Shown here in pieces: positions 14,252-28,453 of a DNA stretch of 64,000 bases. The translations under genes were made by a program, and so were the position numbers. Under the pieces are notes generated by a model, which made no database searches, was not told where the DNA came from, and was given only the letters and a program-made list of their open reading frames with translations. Numbering within the stretch: position 1 is the stretch's first letter; each line of letters begins with the position of its first letter. This stretch comes from Symbiodinium natans (lineage: Eukaryota; Sar; Dinophyceae; Suessiales; Symbiodiniaceae), in NCBI GenBank assembly GCA_905221605.1, contig CAJNDS010000513.1, positions 276,682 to 340,681 on the forward strand, in the 5' to 3' direction.

Positions 14252-17200
14252 TTCCGTTGAGCTGCGACATCCTTAAGGCTCGTGCGCGGAAGGCTCAGGC
14301 GTTGGATGCTGTGCGCCAGGCCTTGCAACAGGTGGACAAGTGCTCCACATTTGCAAGCGCTTAGTTGCAACGAAGGCTTCCAGGAACAACGAAGGCGCAG
14401 AAACAATTTCCACGGTAGTTTTCGCACGCATGTGCAGGTGCCATCATGCTGCCTACACCAGAAGGAGACTGGGATACTTGAGGGCCGTATGCTCAAGGGG
14501 CTTGCATCTTACGAGGTTAGATGCTATGCGTCAAGGAGTTGACTGCTGGTCGACCTTCAGTGAACACATCTGTGCTACGCGGATGCTTGCAGCTGCGAGT
14601 TGAGCTTCAGGTTTGGTGGCAGATGAGCCCTGTGTTCTGATTGCGCCTGAACGACAGCGTGACCAAGGCTTGCTGCTCTGGCTCTGTGGTCGACAGGCCT
14701 CCGTCGGATTCAGTAACTTATGCTGAACAAGTCTGTGGAATCACACTGTGCAAATAGGGAGCATGATTGTCAGAGCATGTCGGCAGGCACAAAGTTGAGA
14801 GTTTTCTGGGTTCTCAGCGCACAGATGCTTCCGTGCAGGCAGACCTTGAAGGCACCATGCTGTGGCTCGATTGAACCTCTGGCGTGCCACCAATTCGACC
14901 GCCAGGTCGCGGGAAAACTTCCGGTCCAGGGATTGCAGGAAGAGTGTCGCAAGGCGAAGCATCCTGCCAGTGTTTTGCAGATCCCATGGGCGATTCTACA
15001 CATGAACGACATTGAGCCCACCCCTCGTTCACAAGGTGGCAAGGTACCACTCTGAGGGAGAAGCAAAGAAGCGCGGCTCGGTGCTACATGCGTACGACTG
15101 ATAACCCTTAAGCTCGTGGAGTTTAGTCCTTTCGTGCATGGAGTTTTGTGCAGGGAGGCTCATGGAGGCATAGCTTCTTGCGTCCTCTGTCCGAGTCTCC
15201 AGGGCGAACGTTCCATGACCGCTGACTTCTTCAACCTCGCCACACCGCTTTAATCGTTTCCCATGAGTTCCAGACCTGCACTGTTTAAGTTGCATCTTGA
15301 AGGGGCTTGCGCAGCAGGTCGGTTCACAAGTGTCGAAGACCATGCTGCCATTCTCGCCAACTTGACGCAACTGAGGTGAGGGCCCATGCTGCTGGAAAGG
15401 TTGGTAACGCAGCGAAGACTGCAAAACCATACCTTGTAGAGTCGAACTATGTCCAATATGGTCGAACTTATTTGCACAGCACCCTCTAGCAAGATCTAGC
15501 AAGCCAGCACGGAGCGGTTTGGCTCAAAAGCAGATTGTGTCTCTGACGGATACAAAGGAAGCCAAGGTGTTGAGTCCCCCCGCTCCTGTGCCAGCAACCT
15601 CGACAAAGGTGGAAGCACAATCGTGGCAATGTCGCTCGTCCAGGAGGAGGGGCCTGCAAATACCACCCCTCCCCACGATTTTTGCACGTCAGACCCTGCA
15701 AGGATTGAAGGGTGCGGAATTGGGGAACACTCTTAGCCGCCAAGTCATGATGCAATGCCTGCACGTGAGTCCTTGCATTGGCTGTGGCTTGGCCTGGCAT
15801 CAGGCTATCGTCAGGTTCCACATGTTGAACTGCCAGCCCTACATCCGTAGAAGCCCGTAGCTTGCCGCATCCTACCGTGATAGTGAGACACTGGCTCCGT
15901 GGCCCGGGCATCGAGAGCAAAGCAATCATCTCGCAGCTGCCAGGACCTGTTCGCGCTTGGGCTGTTCCTGTGACTAACTCCAGTGTCAAAGCACAGAGAG
16001 AAATCCCAATGCTTCTACTTGGTGCAGGCTGTTCAGAGTGAGTGTCAGGCTCAATGGTGCGGCAAAGTCGAAGCCAAGAGGGGCCTGAAGGACCTAAACA
16101 ACAAACTCGAAAAAGAATCACGTACGTCTCAACCGGCTGTACGAGAGCAGCCTGATTGCGTGACTGTGCCTTAAGATCTATGGGCGCTGAGTCAAGCACC
16201 AAGTAGCGGAAAAAGATACCTCCGACAAATTGTAACCAAGTGAATAACAACATGCCTGCATGGTTCTGCACAAGCAGGTTTGACACCCTTTCACGGGTGA
16301 TGCCAGTCACGTGAGTGCATCTCTGAGATAGTCAGCAGTCTCCTTTCCTACCAGCTTATCCTGGATGCTTTGGGCTGTCAGGCAACTGCCAACTGCCAGC
16401 AAACAATCAAACTTGCCCCACCTTGCACCTGTTCCGGCAGGAAGTAGACGGTAATTAGGGTCCGTGCCTCGAACAGTAGCAACGGAGATGGCGCTCCCCG
16501 GTTTGCAACATGGCCGCTTTGTGTTTTGAAGTCCTGCTGCAAGGCCGCGACGTTTGCATGGATCGCTGTGAAGGACACAGTGGCACCCAAAGAGCCAGTA
16601 GACAGGATCCCAGCCTTTGAAGCTTTCAGCTACTGGATTACTAGACTCGGAAGGAAGTAGTCCTGGGCATCCTGTCGACCATCAAAAATGAAGCACTATC
16701 AAGCGCACTGTAACTGGGCATCTTCCCCTGTTGTCATCTTCTGGAAACTCAGCCGAGCATTTGCAAGGCACGAGTACGGTCGAGCTTAAGGTTCAAGCAG
16801 CAAGCAAGCCCGACAACCCGACGTCCCCGCAAAGCTTTTTGGTACCAAGGCTGGGTCCGCCAGATCGGTGGCGGACTCAAACGCCACTAGCGGAGCCGCC
16901 TGCGACTTCCCCCCCAAATCGAGTTGGTGGATTCCCATAAAAAGCACATGATAGCACATGTATACCACGGTTATTGGCCCAGCCTGACTGGGAATCAGAA
17001 ACTGCCAGGGTTCACGCAGCCCAGAACTTGGTGCAATTGCGACAACAACCTCAAGGCAACGGACTCAACACAAGCTTAGAACAACAGCGTTGCAGCGAGT
17101 CATGCAAAATTTCTGCACCATCCACACAGAACTTTGTCCACCTAAGGTAACATTGGACAAGAAGTTGCCAAGGCGACGGCCACTCGAACGAAATACTCAG

Positions 17201-18947
17201 CACCTCAAGCATCTCGCTAGCATCTCATGTATCTCATGTGCTCATGTGGCATGGAAGTTGGCAGAAGTTACAATATCATTGAAGTCTACAATAAGCAGGC
17301 ATGTTGTCCTTGAAGTCACTGCCAGTCACTGCAAGCTGCCAGTTGCACGGCAAAAACTTCTCCGTCGCCAGCAGCCCTTCTCCACGGCCCCAACTCAGGC
17401 TCACGTTGCTAGATGATTGGTGAGGTGCGTTCACGCGTTCCGCAATGTGCGCCTTCGACTTGGAACATGGAGCCCCCCAAGGATTCCTTGAGCTCTCCGA
17501 GCTGCACACCTGCATAAAGGCCAGCCGTTGTCTGGAGACGCACATCGACAGCCTGATTTCACTCAAGAACGGACGTGCAGGTTCAGGCAATCATTGCAAG
17601 CCACGCTCTGCTCAGCACCAGTGCACAGACAGCTCCACGCCTCGCCAGGATCTGATGTGGTCCTGTGCAGGCACGCGCACAAAAACAAGCTGCGCCACAG
17701 ATGCGACGGCAAACAACACGACACGAAAAATCAATATAGGCTGAGCCCCAAGCGTAGCTGCTGCAACCCTTGCCCAGGGCTGCGAAGCCTACGGCCGACA
17801 TTGGGTTCCGTAGAGTTCCAGATGGTTCCAGTCTCTGGCAGCTTCTTTGGCAGCTTAACGGCACGGCTCGGAGATCATCCAGTGCTGCTTACACAAAAAA
17901 TCGCACCGGGCACCCGACACCCGGAGATGGATCTTCCACAGCGATGATTCCTTTGGCATCAGCTGCAAATTGCAGTCTCCCCTGAGTTTATCTACTGTTA
18001 CGACACACACTTCTCACAATGCTGAATATTTCAGACTACTGTTTAGACTGAGTACAGCCAAGGGCATATTGACACGCGAATGTCAAAAAGCCCGTTCCAA
18101 GTGCGACAGCTCCATGAATTTCCAGGGATTGCAGCCGGAATCGTGATCCCTGCAGTGCGAGCCAGGCGCGGAAGTGTGCCGGAGGATGCAGCTGCAGGGC
18201 GGCCCCGACAACGCCCATCAACGTGAGCCCTCGCAAAGCTCTGCACTGCTCAAGAGGGGTCTGGAAGTGTTTGGAACATTTTGGAATACATGGCCATGCC
18301 GGAGTTCTGCCAGACCGGCGATAAACTAGAAGAGAGGGCTGTCAGGTCTGCAACGGCGCTGCAACGGCAACCAACCGCCTGGCACCACGGCAATGTCCAC
18401 CGTAAGGTTGACACCCGGCTCCTTGGAACCAACCAACATCAACTAACAATTGCAGCACGCACTTGCGCACTCACTGCAGTGGCTTCTGTGCTCCCCCTCT
18501 GCATCCTTTCTTGGCACGTGTCGGCATTCTTCGAGTGTTGTGCAGGTTGCTTGCCACTTGCTCTTGCAGGCATCACGAAAGCATGGCCAGTCTAGGATTC
18601 AACCCCCATGTATTTCTTGGCTGAACACCCAGCTAAGGCCTGAAAGGTCCCCACAAGCACTTGTATCTGGATGCCGAAGGTTGCCGGACCCTGAATGAGC
18701 TCTTTCTGCAGCGAGGATTCCAACTGTGGGAAGCCCACAAAGCTGGCGCTGGCCACTTTGGGAGCCTCAGGTAGTTTCGTGTGATTTAACACCGTCGGCG
18801 GACCCGGTCTCTAAGACTCTCGCCCACTGCATGAGCTGTGACAGGGTGTGCCACGCTGCCTGTCCCGCTGGGACCTGATACCTGCCCACTTGCGGCAAGC
18901 GTGCAGCCACTAGCGACTTCGTGTGTCCAACTTGAAGGAACAGCCAC
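14252..18947. other. No recognisable gene
   Basis: The longest open frame is 15486-16310 on the minus strand (274 codons). It has no recognisable domain, a Cys/Leu/Pro/Arg-rich composition typical of non-coding GC-balanced DNA, and no neighbour relationship to support it. I leave it unannotated as a gene. Confidence 0.45.
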
Positions 18948-18982
<35 letters not shown>

Positions 18983-18996
18983 GGGAACAGCCACAT
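18936..18996. repeat. (ATG)11 microsatellite between short direct repeats
   Basis: Eleven ATG units at 18948-18980 are flanked by near-identical copies of AAGGAACAGCCACAT (left copy from 18936, right copy from 18981 with one extra G). The microsatellite therefore expanded within, or together with, a short direct duplication. Confidence 0.9.
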
Positions 18997-19944
18997 CCTA
19001 CCACAAGGAAAGCTTTTGGAGATGGTTCAGCTTCACTGCGGCCTGCAGGCGGCAACAATCCGCGTTCCAAAGAAACCGCCAGACCTGTCCAAGGTGTCAG
19101 CTGGGAATGGGGACGAGTCTCACTCGGTCGCTGCGTCTCCCACGCGACTCCCACACGACTCCCACATTGCATCGTCTGCATCTCTGCCAGAAACCCGGGA
19201 ACCCTGCGGGAGCGGCAAGGTGACTTCCAACTGTCCGGGCGCATATGGGCTGATGACCTCGGGCTCTGATAAATAGCTGGCGATTCGCACGCATAGGTCC
19301 TACCAAAGCAGATGAAGCATGAAGTATATAAAGTGTGGGTGACGGCAGCTTTAGAAAATGACTATAGACTCTGGACAGTGACTGTGCTCACGACACCAGA
19401 ATCTTCTGGGTCTCACGCGGTGCCTGATCCCAAGACAAGTGTCATCACGTTCTCCTGGAAGCCCACTGCTGCTCCGCCAACCTGATTGCCATGTCCACCA
19501 GCACGAGCCAACGTGTTGTCAACGACCCTCAACCAAAAAAACACAAGTCAAAAGCAACATCGAGCTAGGAGCGGAGTTCGTAGAGCAGGATGGCGCCTCC
19601 ATGATGACTCCACCTTAAGCGACTTCGTCAGCTGCTAACCGCAGGCTGCGCCCGTGCTTCTTTTGCTCAGGCTTATCGCATAGAAGCTCACCAGCTCTGA
19701 GAATCTGAGGCAGGAGCTGTTTGGCACGGCAAGGCTGAGGGAGGCGCAACCCTGGCCGATCATTCATATTCCACGATATCCCACGGCTCAGGCTTCTCAA
19801 GGCCCAGCCACCCGGTCACTTAACTGATAATTCCGAGCAGATCCGAGCAGCCGGCCGTTACAGATCCTGGAACTGGCACCTTAGCTCTCTTTCTTTCTTT
19901 CTTGGGGGCAGGGGGGAGAAGCCCCGCGCTGGCGCGCGCCCCGG

Positions 19945-19975
<31 letters not shown>

Positions 19976-21097
19976 ATGTGGTGTCACGGTTCTCCAGCTC
20001 TGAGGGTCACACGCGGAAATCCCAAGCAGCCAGTGGCAAGAAGAACAAGTCCAAAGACTGGCCTACCAAGTTTAATCTCAAGAGGGTCCTGCAAACAGTC
20101 TGCCTTGCGATGTCCCTGGGCGCTATGCCTAAGAAGCACAAGCCTACCAAAACCTTACCACACGTCTGCTGGAATAGTGAAGATACTGTAGTCGTGCAAA
20201 GCTGCGCAGGTGCCCCGGAGCCTGCTTTCAGCCACTGCTCTGAGTCACTGCCCGGCTCAAGCTCCAGAAGAAAGCGCCCTGCCTTGGATCCGAAATACAT
20301 GCGCATTCGCATGTCGTGATACTGCCGCGATCGTCTCTGGGTGATGTGGCAGAGTGCAGATGCGGCTGTTTGGAGTCTTCGCGCGAAATAGACTTTTTTC
20401 CGGCTCACTTGGTAGTTCTGCCCATCTGCCTGCTCTGGCGCTCTACATCTCACCAAAAAGATGTGAGGTGGGCCAACAGCCCCTTTCCCAAACCTGCAAG
20501 GGCTCCTGGCTAAAGATAGAAAGACCTGCCGACACCTTAAAGCTCAGGTCTGAGCTCAAATTGCCGTCGCCACGTGCCCGTTCGACACACTTCGGCTCAC
20601 TATGGGATACTGCCAATATGTCTCCGAGGCCGCAACTTTGACGGTGCAAATTGCGGACAGACAGAGGCGGACAGCACTTGGCAACGCAAGCTTCACCCAA
20701 GAAAGCGAATTAAACCCTGTACAGTCGCATTCCTGTCTCTCGTACAGGACACAGATCAGGAGCATGTCTTCGACATGCATCCTCCAAGCATAGGCTGTAC
20801 AAGCGCCCGCGGGATCCCTTAGGGAATGCAGGCGCGGCCCAAGCGCATCCAACAGTGGAGTTTGTTGTCAAGTTAGAACAACTGGCATCAACCTTCAAAA
20901 TTTCGGATGTTGGCTTGATCTTTGGGTGCAAAACCCACTTTGGATGTCTACATCACGCTATATGCATCCACCGAGAAAAGTGGTGGTATCTGCCACCATC
21001 TGCCACCGTGGCCCCCAATCTTGGGCCCCTCAGCCTCCTCCTTGGCGACGAGAGTTTGGGCCTCAGCGCAGAACTTGCAGGATCCCTGCAAAGGGCA
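18997..21097. other. No recognisable gene; (CTTT)n and (CT)n tracts
   Basis: A short CTTT run lies at about 19885-19903 and a CT dinucleotide run at 19945-19972. The surrounding open frames of up to about 150 codons show no domain. Confidence 0.5.
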
Positions 21098-21195
21098 TTA
21101 CCAGGATGGGCTATTAGGCCTTCAAATCCCCATAATGAACCCTATAAAGGGCCTTTTTACGGAATTTTATAGGGTATAATAGCCCATCCTGGTAA
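21098..21195. mobile_element. 98-bp foldback, MITE-like element
   Basis: The two ends, 21098-21116 and 21177-21195, are perfect 19-bp inverted copies of each other (outermost bases TTACC...GGTAA). Nested inside is a second 10-bp inverted pair, ACCCTATAAA at 21139-21148 and its complement at 21166-21175. The whole sequence can fold into one long hairpin. There is no coding capacity and I see no clear target-site duplication. It could be a miniature inverted-repeat transposable element or a palindrome of other origin. Confidence 0.7.
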
Positions 21196-23186
21196 GGAAC
21201 TTTTCTGGAATTTTTCATACATCAGTCATCAGCCAACTTAAAGCTTGGCCGGGGCACTCAGCGGTCTTGGCAAGAACAAGCTTGGCAGCACAGCACCTGG
21301 GTCCACTTTGCACGAGAATGAAAGACGTCGTACAATGATTCACAGACTTGTAGCGGCTGGGTAGTTTAATGCGCGAAATAATCCCAACACTCTTTCAGCT
21401 GAGCAGCCATCAACTGAAACCTCCTTGACCTCAGCAGAAAGCTGATCAGGCTTAACAATTCACAAAAGCTCAACATCATACAGTATGACAGCTGCAGGAC
21501 ATGATCCTGCAAAGCATTCTGAACTCTGAGGTGTTCCGGCCACAATAACATGTAGAGTCGAGCTTGCGGCGTCAAAGCCAAGGCAGAGTTTCTGCTACGT
21601 GCGCGGTATACAAACGTCTACGTCAAATTGAGGTGGCGTCACAACTGCCTGCTCATGCCCGACAGGTCAGGTTCAATAGCAACTCCCTCACGTGCACAGC
21701 CATGCTTGTCTTGAACCCAGCTTTCAGAATGCGGCTGCGGCTGCAGCTTCAAGGTTTTGGCGGTCAGCCTACAGGCTTGCCTGCTTGAGCATCTCATTGT
21801 ATACTTTTGGCCGCACCTGCTCAGCGTTGGGGTACCTGCATAAACTCATACACTGGTATCTCCGGCCAACCACCAGTTTAGCTACTTCGGCCCCAAAACG
21901 GCAAATGTTCGACGTTTTATCATGCTAATCCTGTGCAGAGCAGTGGCCGAATACTTGGCGCTCTTCTTCGACCGGATGACTGCGTTGGCCTGAAAGGGAA
22001 TGGCTTAAAGCGAAGTAGTCTCGCATGCTAGACTACGCTGCGACAAGCATGTGCGTCAATACGCGGAAAGTGCGCGGCGAGTGCGAGCGTGAACAGACAG
22101 ACGGAGCCTTGCCTTCTGCATGTGCGGGAAGGTGGTCATGGCGGCCTGAGTCTCATGAGAATGCCAGACACAATGCTGCAAATGTTCCAGGGAGGATTTG
22201 GGGCCCATCGGACGTACCAGACGCACAACCCTGTCACATGCTGCATGTCGTTCATGAGCTTCTCGAAGAACGTATGGGCCCAGCGTAAAGAACAGACCTC
22301 CAGGGTGCGTTGTGCTTCGGCGCCAGGGAAGAAAACACCATGCAACAAGGACATCTGTGCGAAAAAGTTTGCCAACTCGTAGTTCTGAGAAATCCTTGGG
22401 GCATTGTTGCTTAAGTCGGCAAGGTCACCTACACACAGCTACGGCTGTGCGATCTCTTGTGCTGCGGCCTCTGTGAGACCTCGACCAAGCTCGGCGCAGG
22501 TACCGACACAGGTGTGACCTGCTGGGAATTTCAGTTGACTCCCGCGACGATCGCATCTGCTAAAGTTGTGCCTGGGCTGGGCGCAGGCGCTCGCGCGAAG
22601 GGCTGTGGCCTGGGCTGCGGCCTCGTACCTGTGGGCTGGCCAGCATTTGCATTGTATGGTGCTTCAAGATGCTTCAGAGGAGCAGCGTACTGTTAACTGC
22701 TCTTGCATGGTATGCACGAAGCATGCCTGGACTAGACGCCTGAGACAAAGGCTGCACGCAAAAGAGGAGTTGCGGCCTTGAGCTTGGGCGGCTTGGCTGG
22801 TGGAGACCAAGTACTGCCCCAGGAGCGGCCAAGCCTACCCTGGCAGAGAGCTGCAAGTGGCAAGTATGAGTGGCAACTTTTTTTGACAACGTTTACTTCA
22901 CTTTCTCTATAAGCACGAGTACTTGCAAGAGCTCTCGGAGACTGTTAGCGCGCCCGCTTAGCCACACGCGTCTGCTCTCTCAGACAGATCCTGAACATTT
23001 CGTTTGTTCCTGAAGTCGAGGTTTTGGGCACAGAATTTCAACAGCATGAATGCCGAAGGTCGGCAAACCACAGTTTCCGGCCCCTTCGCCCGACAGCCTC
23101 GGAATCATCTTCCTGCATGGAAGTGTCTTGGCGCTGTAGCCGCTGGAGCAGCGCCTGCCTGTGCGGAGCTGCTTCAGTCAACACGC
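21196..23186. other. No recognisable gene
   Basis: Short open frames only, without recognisable motifs. Confidence 0.5.
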
Positions 23187-23196
23187 TATATATATA

Positions 23197-23227
<31 letters not shown>

Positions 23228-23251
23228 ATGTTTATATATATATATATATAT
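23187..23251. repeat. (TA)n - (TAAA)n - (TA)n compound microsatellite
   Basis: A TA run, then about nine TAAA units, then TTTATATA... TA units. It is the most AT-rich segment in the first half of the window. Confidence 0.95.
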
Positions 23252-26200
23252 CAAATCACCAGCGCCACAAATTCATGTCGACCACAAACTCGCCCAAGGC
23301 TACAGTGCGGGAAGTGCAATAACTGCGCGCGGCCCGCAGGCAAGGTCATTAACAAGCAGCGACGGATTCCAGGAAGAAACGAGACGACTTGACCGTGGTG
23401 CTTCGTGCATTGTCGAGCGCTGCCTTGCGGCAACAGAATGATGTAAAAGAATGCGTCCGAGCCACCGATCGAGAGGCTTCAGCTCCTGCGAAAGGAGACA
23501 AAAACAACAAGTTGCAGCATCAAATCTCGCAAAAGGCTAAATATGAAATCTCCGGAAGTATGAGGAGAGTTATACTCTGTCATGCTGAGCAGTAGCTCGT
23601 AGCATCCGTCAGGCTGTGACATGTCGAAATGTCCTCCGCGTATAAAACCCGCGGGGAATGGTCCAAGCTGGTGCTCTTTGCCCTGCAGGGCTCAGAAGCT
23701 CGCTCAACTGCAAACAACAAAATTCCTGCGAACAGTGACCAAACGCTCATTCACCCTCAAAACACACAGCTCGCTGGAAAGCAACCACTAGGCTAGGCGC
23801 GCAGACACGAAGTAATCGTTACGTGTGGCTTGATGTTGTAAAGAGCTTGGAATATATTCCGGAGCAAAGATGGGCAGCACTGAGCCAAATCGAAGCGAAG
23901 CTCTTCAGTTAAGAAGCAGATCGCTGATTGAGGCGGTCTCGGCAGACATGACGCTGCCGATCCTTACTGTGATGATTCGTGTGTACTACAGCAAAGAGTT
24001 TAGAATCTAGAACTTTAAGGCTGTAGTAAACAAGGGAGGTTCGGCGTTCGGCTGCACGTTCGTAAGTCATTGAGCCAAGCAGCGCATCAGGCACTAGGCT
24101 TTGGCTGTGAGGAGGCTCCTTGCCGCAGTCCGGAACAAGGGCAAGGATCCGACATCACACAAGGTTCACTCGCGAACAGAATGGGTTGGCACAGGCAGCA
24201 TCTGTGGAGACCCTTGCGCGCCCTCCTATGAGATACAAAGCTCAATGCCCTGTCTTGAGAGACGGGAAATGCAAGGGTAGGTGCCTCCTCACCGCGCGTC
24301 AATGACCCCCGGCCCATATGCTGCTGCACACTCCTGCAAACACTTGGCACTTGAATTTTTAGTGGCCACCATGGCCTATGTTGAACCTACTGACGGAATG
24401 GCACTGAGACCTGCCCACCATTTATCCAGATGGCCTCCACCTGGACGTCAGCTGTGGTTTGTCTGCTGTGCTTGGAGACTTCCGCGGCCTACCTCGGCAA
24501 CCATATGATCGAGGCCTTTGGCAAACCAGGCTTGCTCCAAGAAAGATTCAATATCCGGCAAGCTACTGTCTTCGGTTGTAGTCGAAGAAGCCCGCGAAGC
24601 AGCGCCGGATCGTGAAACGCCTGCATGCGAAATATGCCAAGTACCCTTCCAACTCCCACAGGGCCGCACGAGCAGCATGCCTGCATTCCCCTGCTTTAGC
24701 AACTCCATCTGTGATTGTGCAGCCTGAAAGACGTGACAGGATGCTGTCCACACTCTCGCGGCCGTCGCTGGGCATGTCCTGCCGACGGAGACCGTGTACT
24801 CAGCACTGCGACTGATGTCGAACAATGTCAAAAACGCTGTTTGCACGCCTTTGCGTTTGGGACTGGTTCTGGGAATGAGCTACTGCGCGACGTTAAGATC
24901 CATGCATGACAGCATGTGCATGATTCTTGAGGACCAAGAAGAGGCAGTTGGCACCAACAAATGCTTGGCAACAAATGCTTGAAGGATGCCTGCCCTGCAG
25001 TAGCAAGATTTCACTGAGAGCATGCTCTTCAGGGCAAGAGCAAGTCGAGCAAGTTTGGGGGTATGAGCCCACAGCGAGCTAGAAACCGGATTTGAGCAGC
25101 CCGGGTCCACGACACCAATGCCACTTAGACGTGAATGCGACCTCGCTTCTTGGTATCAACAGAGATCAGACGCCGAGGTCACCCATATGATGGTGGAGAA
25201 TCTGGAGGTGCTGCGTGTTGCATTTTAAATGCCGGGGACTCTTCATTAATTTTGCTTGGGGCCCCTCAGTACTTCTGGACTGCACGTGTTTTGAGGGACA
25301 TGCGCTGCGCCCATTTTTGTATAATATTCACGGATCTCACAGGCACATGCTACTGGTATGCCATGCTCCTTCCAAGTAATCTGTACTCAGTTGGTGACTC
25401 GGTGACATGACATGGTATGCGGCAAAGTGGCTCGCGCAAGCTGGAACGCCTCCGGCCTGAGGCCATTGGAGCAATGAGGGTATGAAGCTTGAATGTGCTG
25501 GCTGCTCAACCCCGGTCATCACTGCCCTTGGGCGTCGTCTGTCTTCTGAGCCTTTCTCTACCTGGCGTTCTCAGGAGATGGCCAATGGATAAGCGGGTGC
25601 TTTCGGCGAGCTGCTTACGCATGTCATCTACCTGCACCGGACATGAAGGCTGGTCGTTCAGGTTGGAGGGAGTTGCAGGGACATTTTGAAGGATTGCAGA
25701 ACCATGAGCATGAACAAACGCCAGTCAAAACTGCCCGTGGCATCCAGGGCTCAAGTCAAGCCGCTATGCCTGGTTGACAATCCGATCAAGCTGCATCTCG
25801 ATCTCGTCATCGTCCATGCCAGTCATCTCCTACGCAGATATTGTTTCCATGTTCTTGGTCCGCTCTGTATCAAGCTGCTCGTATCAAGTGCTACAATCGT
25901 TGCCAACCACGATGCGCAACATTCTTGCACCCACAACAGGACAACCAACAATACACTGGAAGCTGCATTTTCGAAGCCAGTGTCTGAGAACTGCCATTGA
26001 TTTCAGAGTCGGCATTGACAACAGCAAGGCTCAGCAAGGCGTAACCAATCCTTTTTCAGACCTTAAATCCGTGCTGGTTATCCGAACTTGCTGCGGAAAC
26101 TGATGATTCCTCGCGATTTGGCATTTGGTGGACGTGTTGCCAGAGTTCCTCAGACGGCGTGGTCCATCGTGTTGTGCTGACCTTTAGTGTGTGCACTGTG

Positions 26201-28453
26201 CTAAACAAGCAAGCTTACTTCTGACAAGCTGCGTCTCGAAGACTCTGCAAGGCAGCGGGACCTACAAGGACCGCAACCCCCCCTCCACCCCACCCCCATG
26301 CAAGTAACCTTGTCAGCGACATCCACCAGCATTTTCAGTTCATATGCTCAGACCACAGAAGTCAACAGTGATAAGACAACTGTGTGGAGCAGCTTGGGCT
26401 GGGCAACTAATTGTTCGGCCATGTTCGGCCGGGAGGCGCTTCACAAGTGAGAGTGAAGCCATCTCACCTCAAAACATGCGGGCTTCACATTCTGGAGTCT
26501 TGGTACAAGCATGAGTAACAGAACCCCAAGCCCATGCACTTTCACAGAAGATCAAAACGAGGGATTGAAGGACAAAATCAGGAAATAAACGGCCGCAGTG
26601 CGCCTGTTGATGGGCCGCTTTCTGTTTGGAGAAAATGTTCAGCGGCCCGGCAAGCCATGGTCCGGTGACATGTCCGGGCAAGTGTTGCGCGCGATGTCTC
26701 GCGTCAGGCTTATTTTCAGGTGACGCCTTTCCTGTGAATTTCCTGGATGCCTCAGAAGTTGGCCAGAAGCCTTTAATAATCTATGTAGACAGCACCAGGC
26801 ACACTGCACTGGCTGGAGGCCTTTGGTAGTCACACCAGAAGTCTACAGAGATGAGGAAAGCCATGACAATCATGACAATCCTGAACATGTTCTTATCTAT
26901 ACAATGCTGAGCCGTCGGCCCCTGGCATTTGCGCTTGCTGGTGCTACCTCCGCAGCGTCCACTGCAGCCCCTGCTTCTGCCGATCGGGACTCGTCATCAC
27001 CTCATGCCATGAGCAGCTCTTTGTAAAAGGCGCGTCAGCCTAGTGACTCACATCCTTGGGAGGCCAAGATGCAATCGTCGAAGTTTAGGATGGCCTCGCA
27101 AACCTCATCTAAGGGCTCTACAACTGTAAGCCTGCTGATGCTGAATTAGTGCAGAGCTCTTCATCTCCTTTCGCTGTTCAAGTTATCTGGAATGGTAGCA
27201 GCTAGCCGGCTGGCCCACTTCGTGCACCCCAAGCCTGCTCTGCAGACCTTACAGTACATGCTGCCAGGCTGCAAGCGCGCCAACTTCCGACATGTCCATG
27301 ATCTTTAGCTGCTGCAGGTCCATGAGAATGTCACCGATAGTCTGATGTGCACGCTGCATTTGACACTGGGAATGCTTGAGTCAGATCCCAGCATGAACGC
27401 CATAATTCCACCTTTATTCCACATATTCCGTGGAGAAGTGCAGCCGAGCCAACCTCGCCTCATCCATGTCGTCGGACACGTTCGCAAGGCTTGTCCGCAG
27501 GATTCTTCCAATCTCATCGATAATTGCTTTCCTCAGGCTTGCTCTGCAAGAGCCCCCTGTGCATCGCCATCCATTTGGGTAGACTGGACGACAATTTTCT
27601 GGCCAAGGTGCTGCAGGCAATGTCGATGGTATGCCTCATCTGCCGCCTGCCTGCAGGTCTTTGCTGCGCCCCAGTACACAAGAGCGTCTGCAGAGAAACC
27701 CACCAAGTGTGAGTTGCGAGCCTGACGATCGTCATAATGCGCTTGGAGTCTTGCAAGGCCCTTCCTGTGCCGATGCAAAGGGCTCGGGCCGCATTCCATC
27801 CTAAGCGCGTGGGACAGTACTGACATCTCCAGACTGACCTGTCATGTGCTTGGTCTCACCTGATTACATATCCACAAGCCCTTATCATGCCTTGTATTTC
27901 CTGCATCTACAATATTCCATGCAGTACTCCCCAGTGCTCGATATTTGAGGTGGGGTGGGTTGGACAATTATGCCGCAACAAAGACTTTCCAGGCTTTGAT
28001 CCGAGGCACCTCTCAAGCCCTTGGCTTTGGGGTCATTGTCGTCCTGCATCAGGACATGTCGGGACCCACTGAGCATGACTGCTTCGTTCGTATTCTCCAC
28101 AATACATGTGGTACATGCTCTGGAAACGCATCACCTTTCGCAGTCGAGAGGAGAGTGGAGTGTACCATCTTGCAGCAATTGTCTCCAACCCACTAGGCGG
28201 AATATTGCAATAATTAATACTGGCTACCAGTCTGTCAACAAGTGCCGTCGAACAGTAAACATTCGCCTGCGTCTCCGGCTCGGGGAGCCCCAAGAGCGCT
28301 GTTCGCGCTTGAGACCATGCCTTGCGGAGGAAACTGGCCTCGGCGATTCTGGCTCGCGAGACTTTTTCGTACGTCGTGCAAACAGTGACCAGTGGCCCCG
28401 CGTCAATGCTGCCGGTACTTTCCAATGCTGCGATGTTATGACCGTTATGACTG
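23252..28453. other. No recognisable gene
   Basis: Short open frames up to about 130 codons. The minus frame 24448-24846 has a somewhat protein-like C-terminal part rich in Ser/Thr/Glu, but no domain or conserved neighbour supports it. A short 9-nt repeat (ATGACTGTT-like, about 28434-28470) ends the block. Confidence 0.45.

Noticed and set aside
15486-16310. 274-codon open frame on the minus strand
   Set aside because: No domain, random-like composition, other frames also open, and no conserved neighbour.
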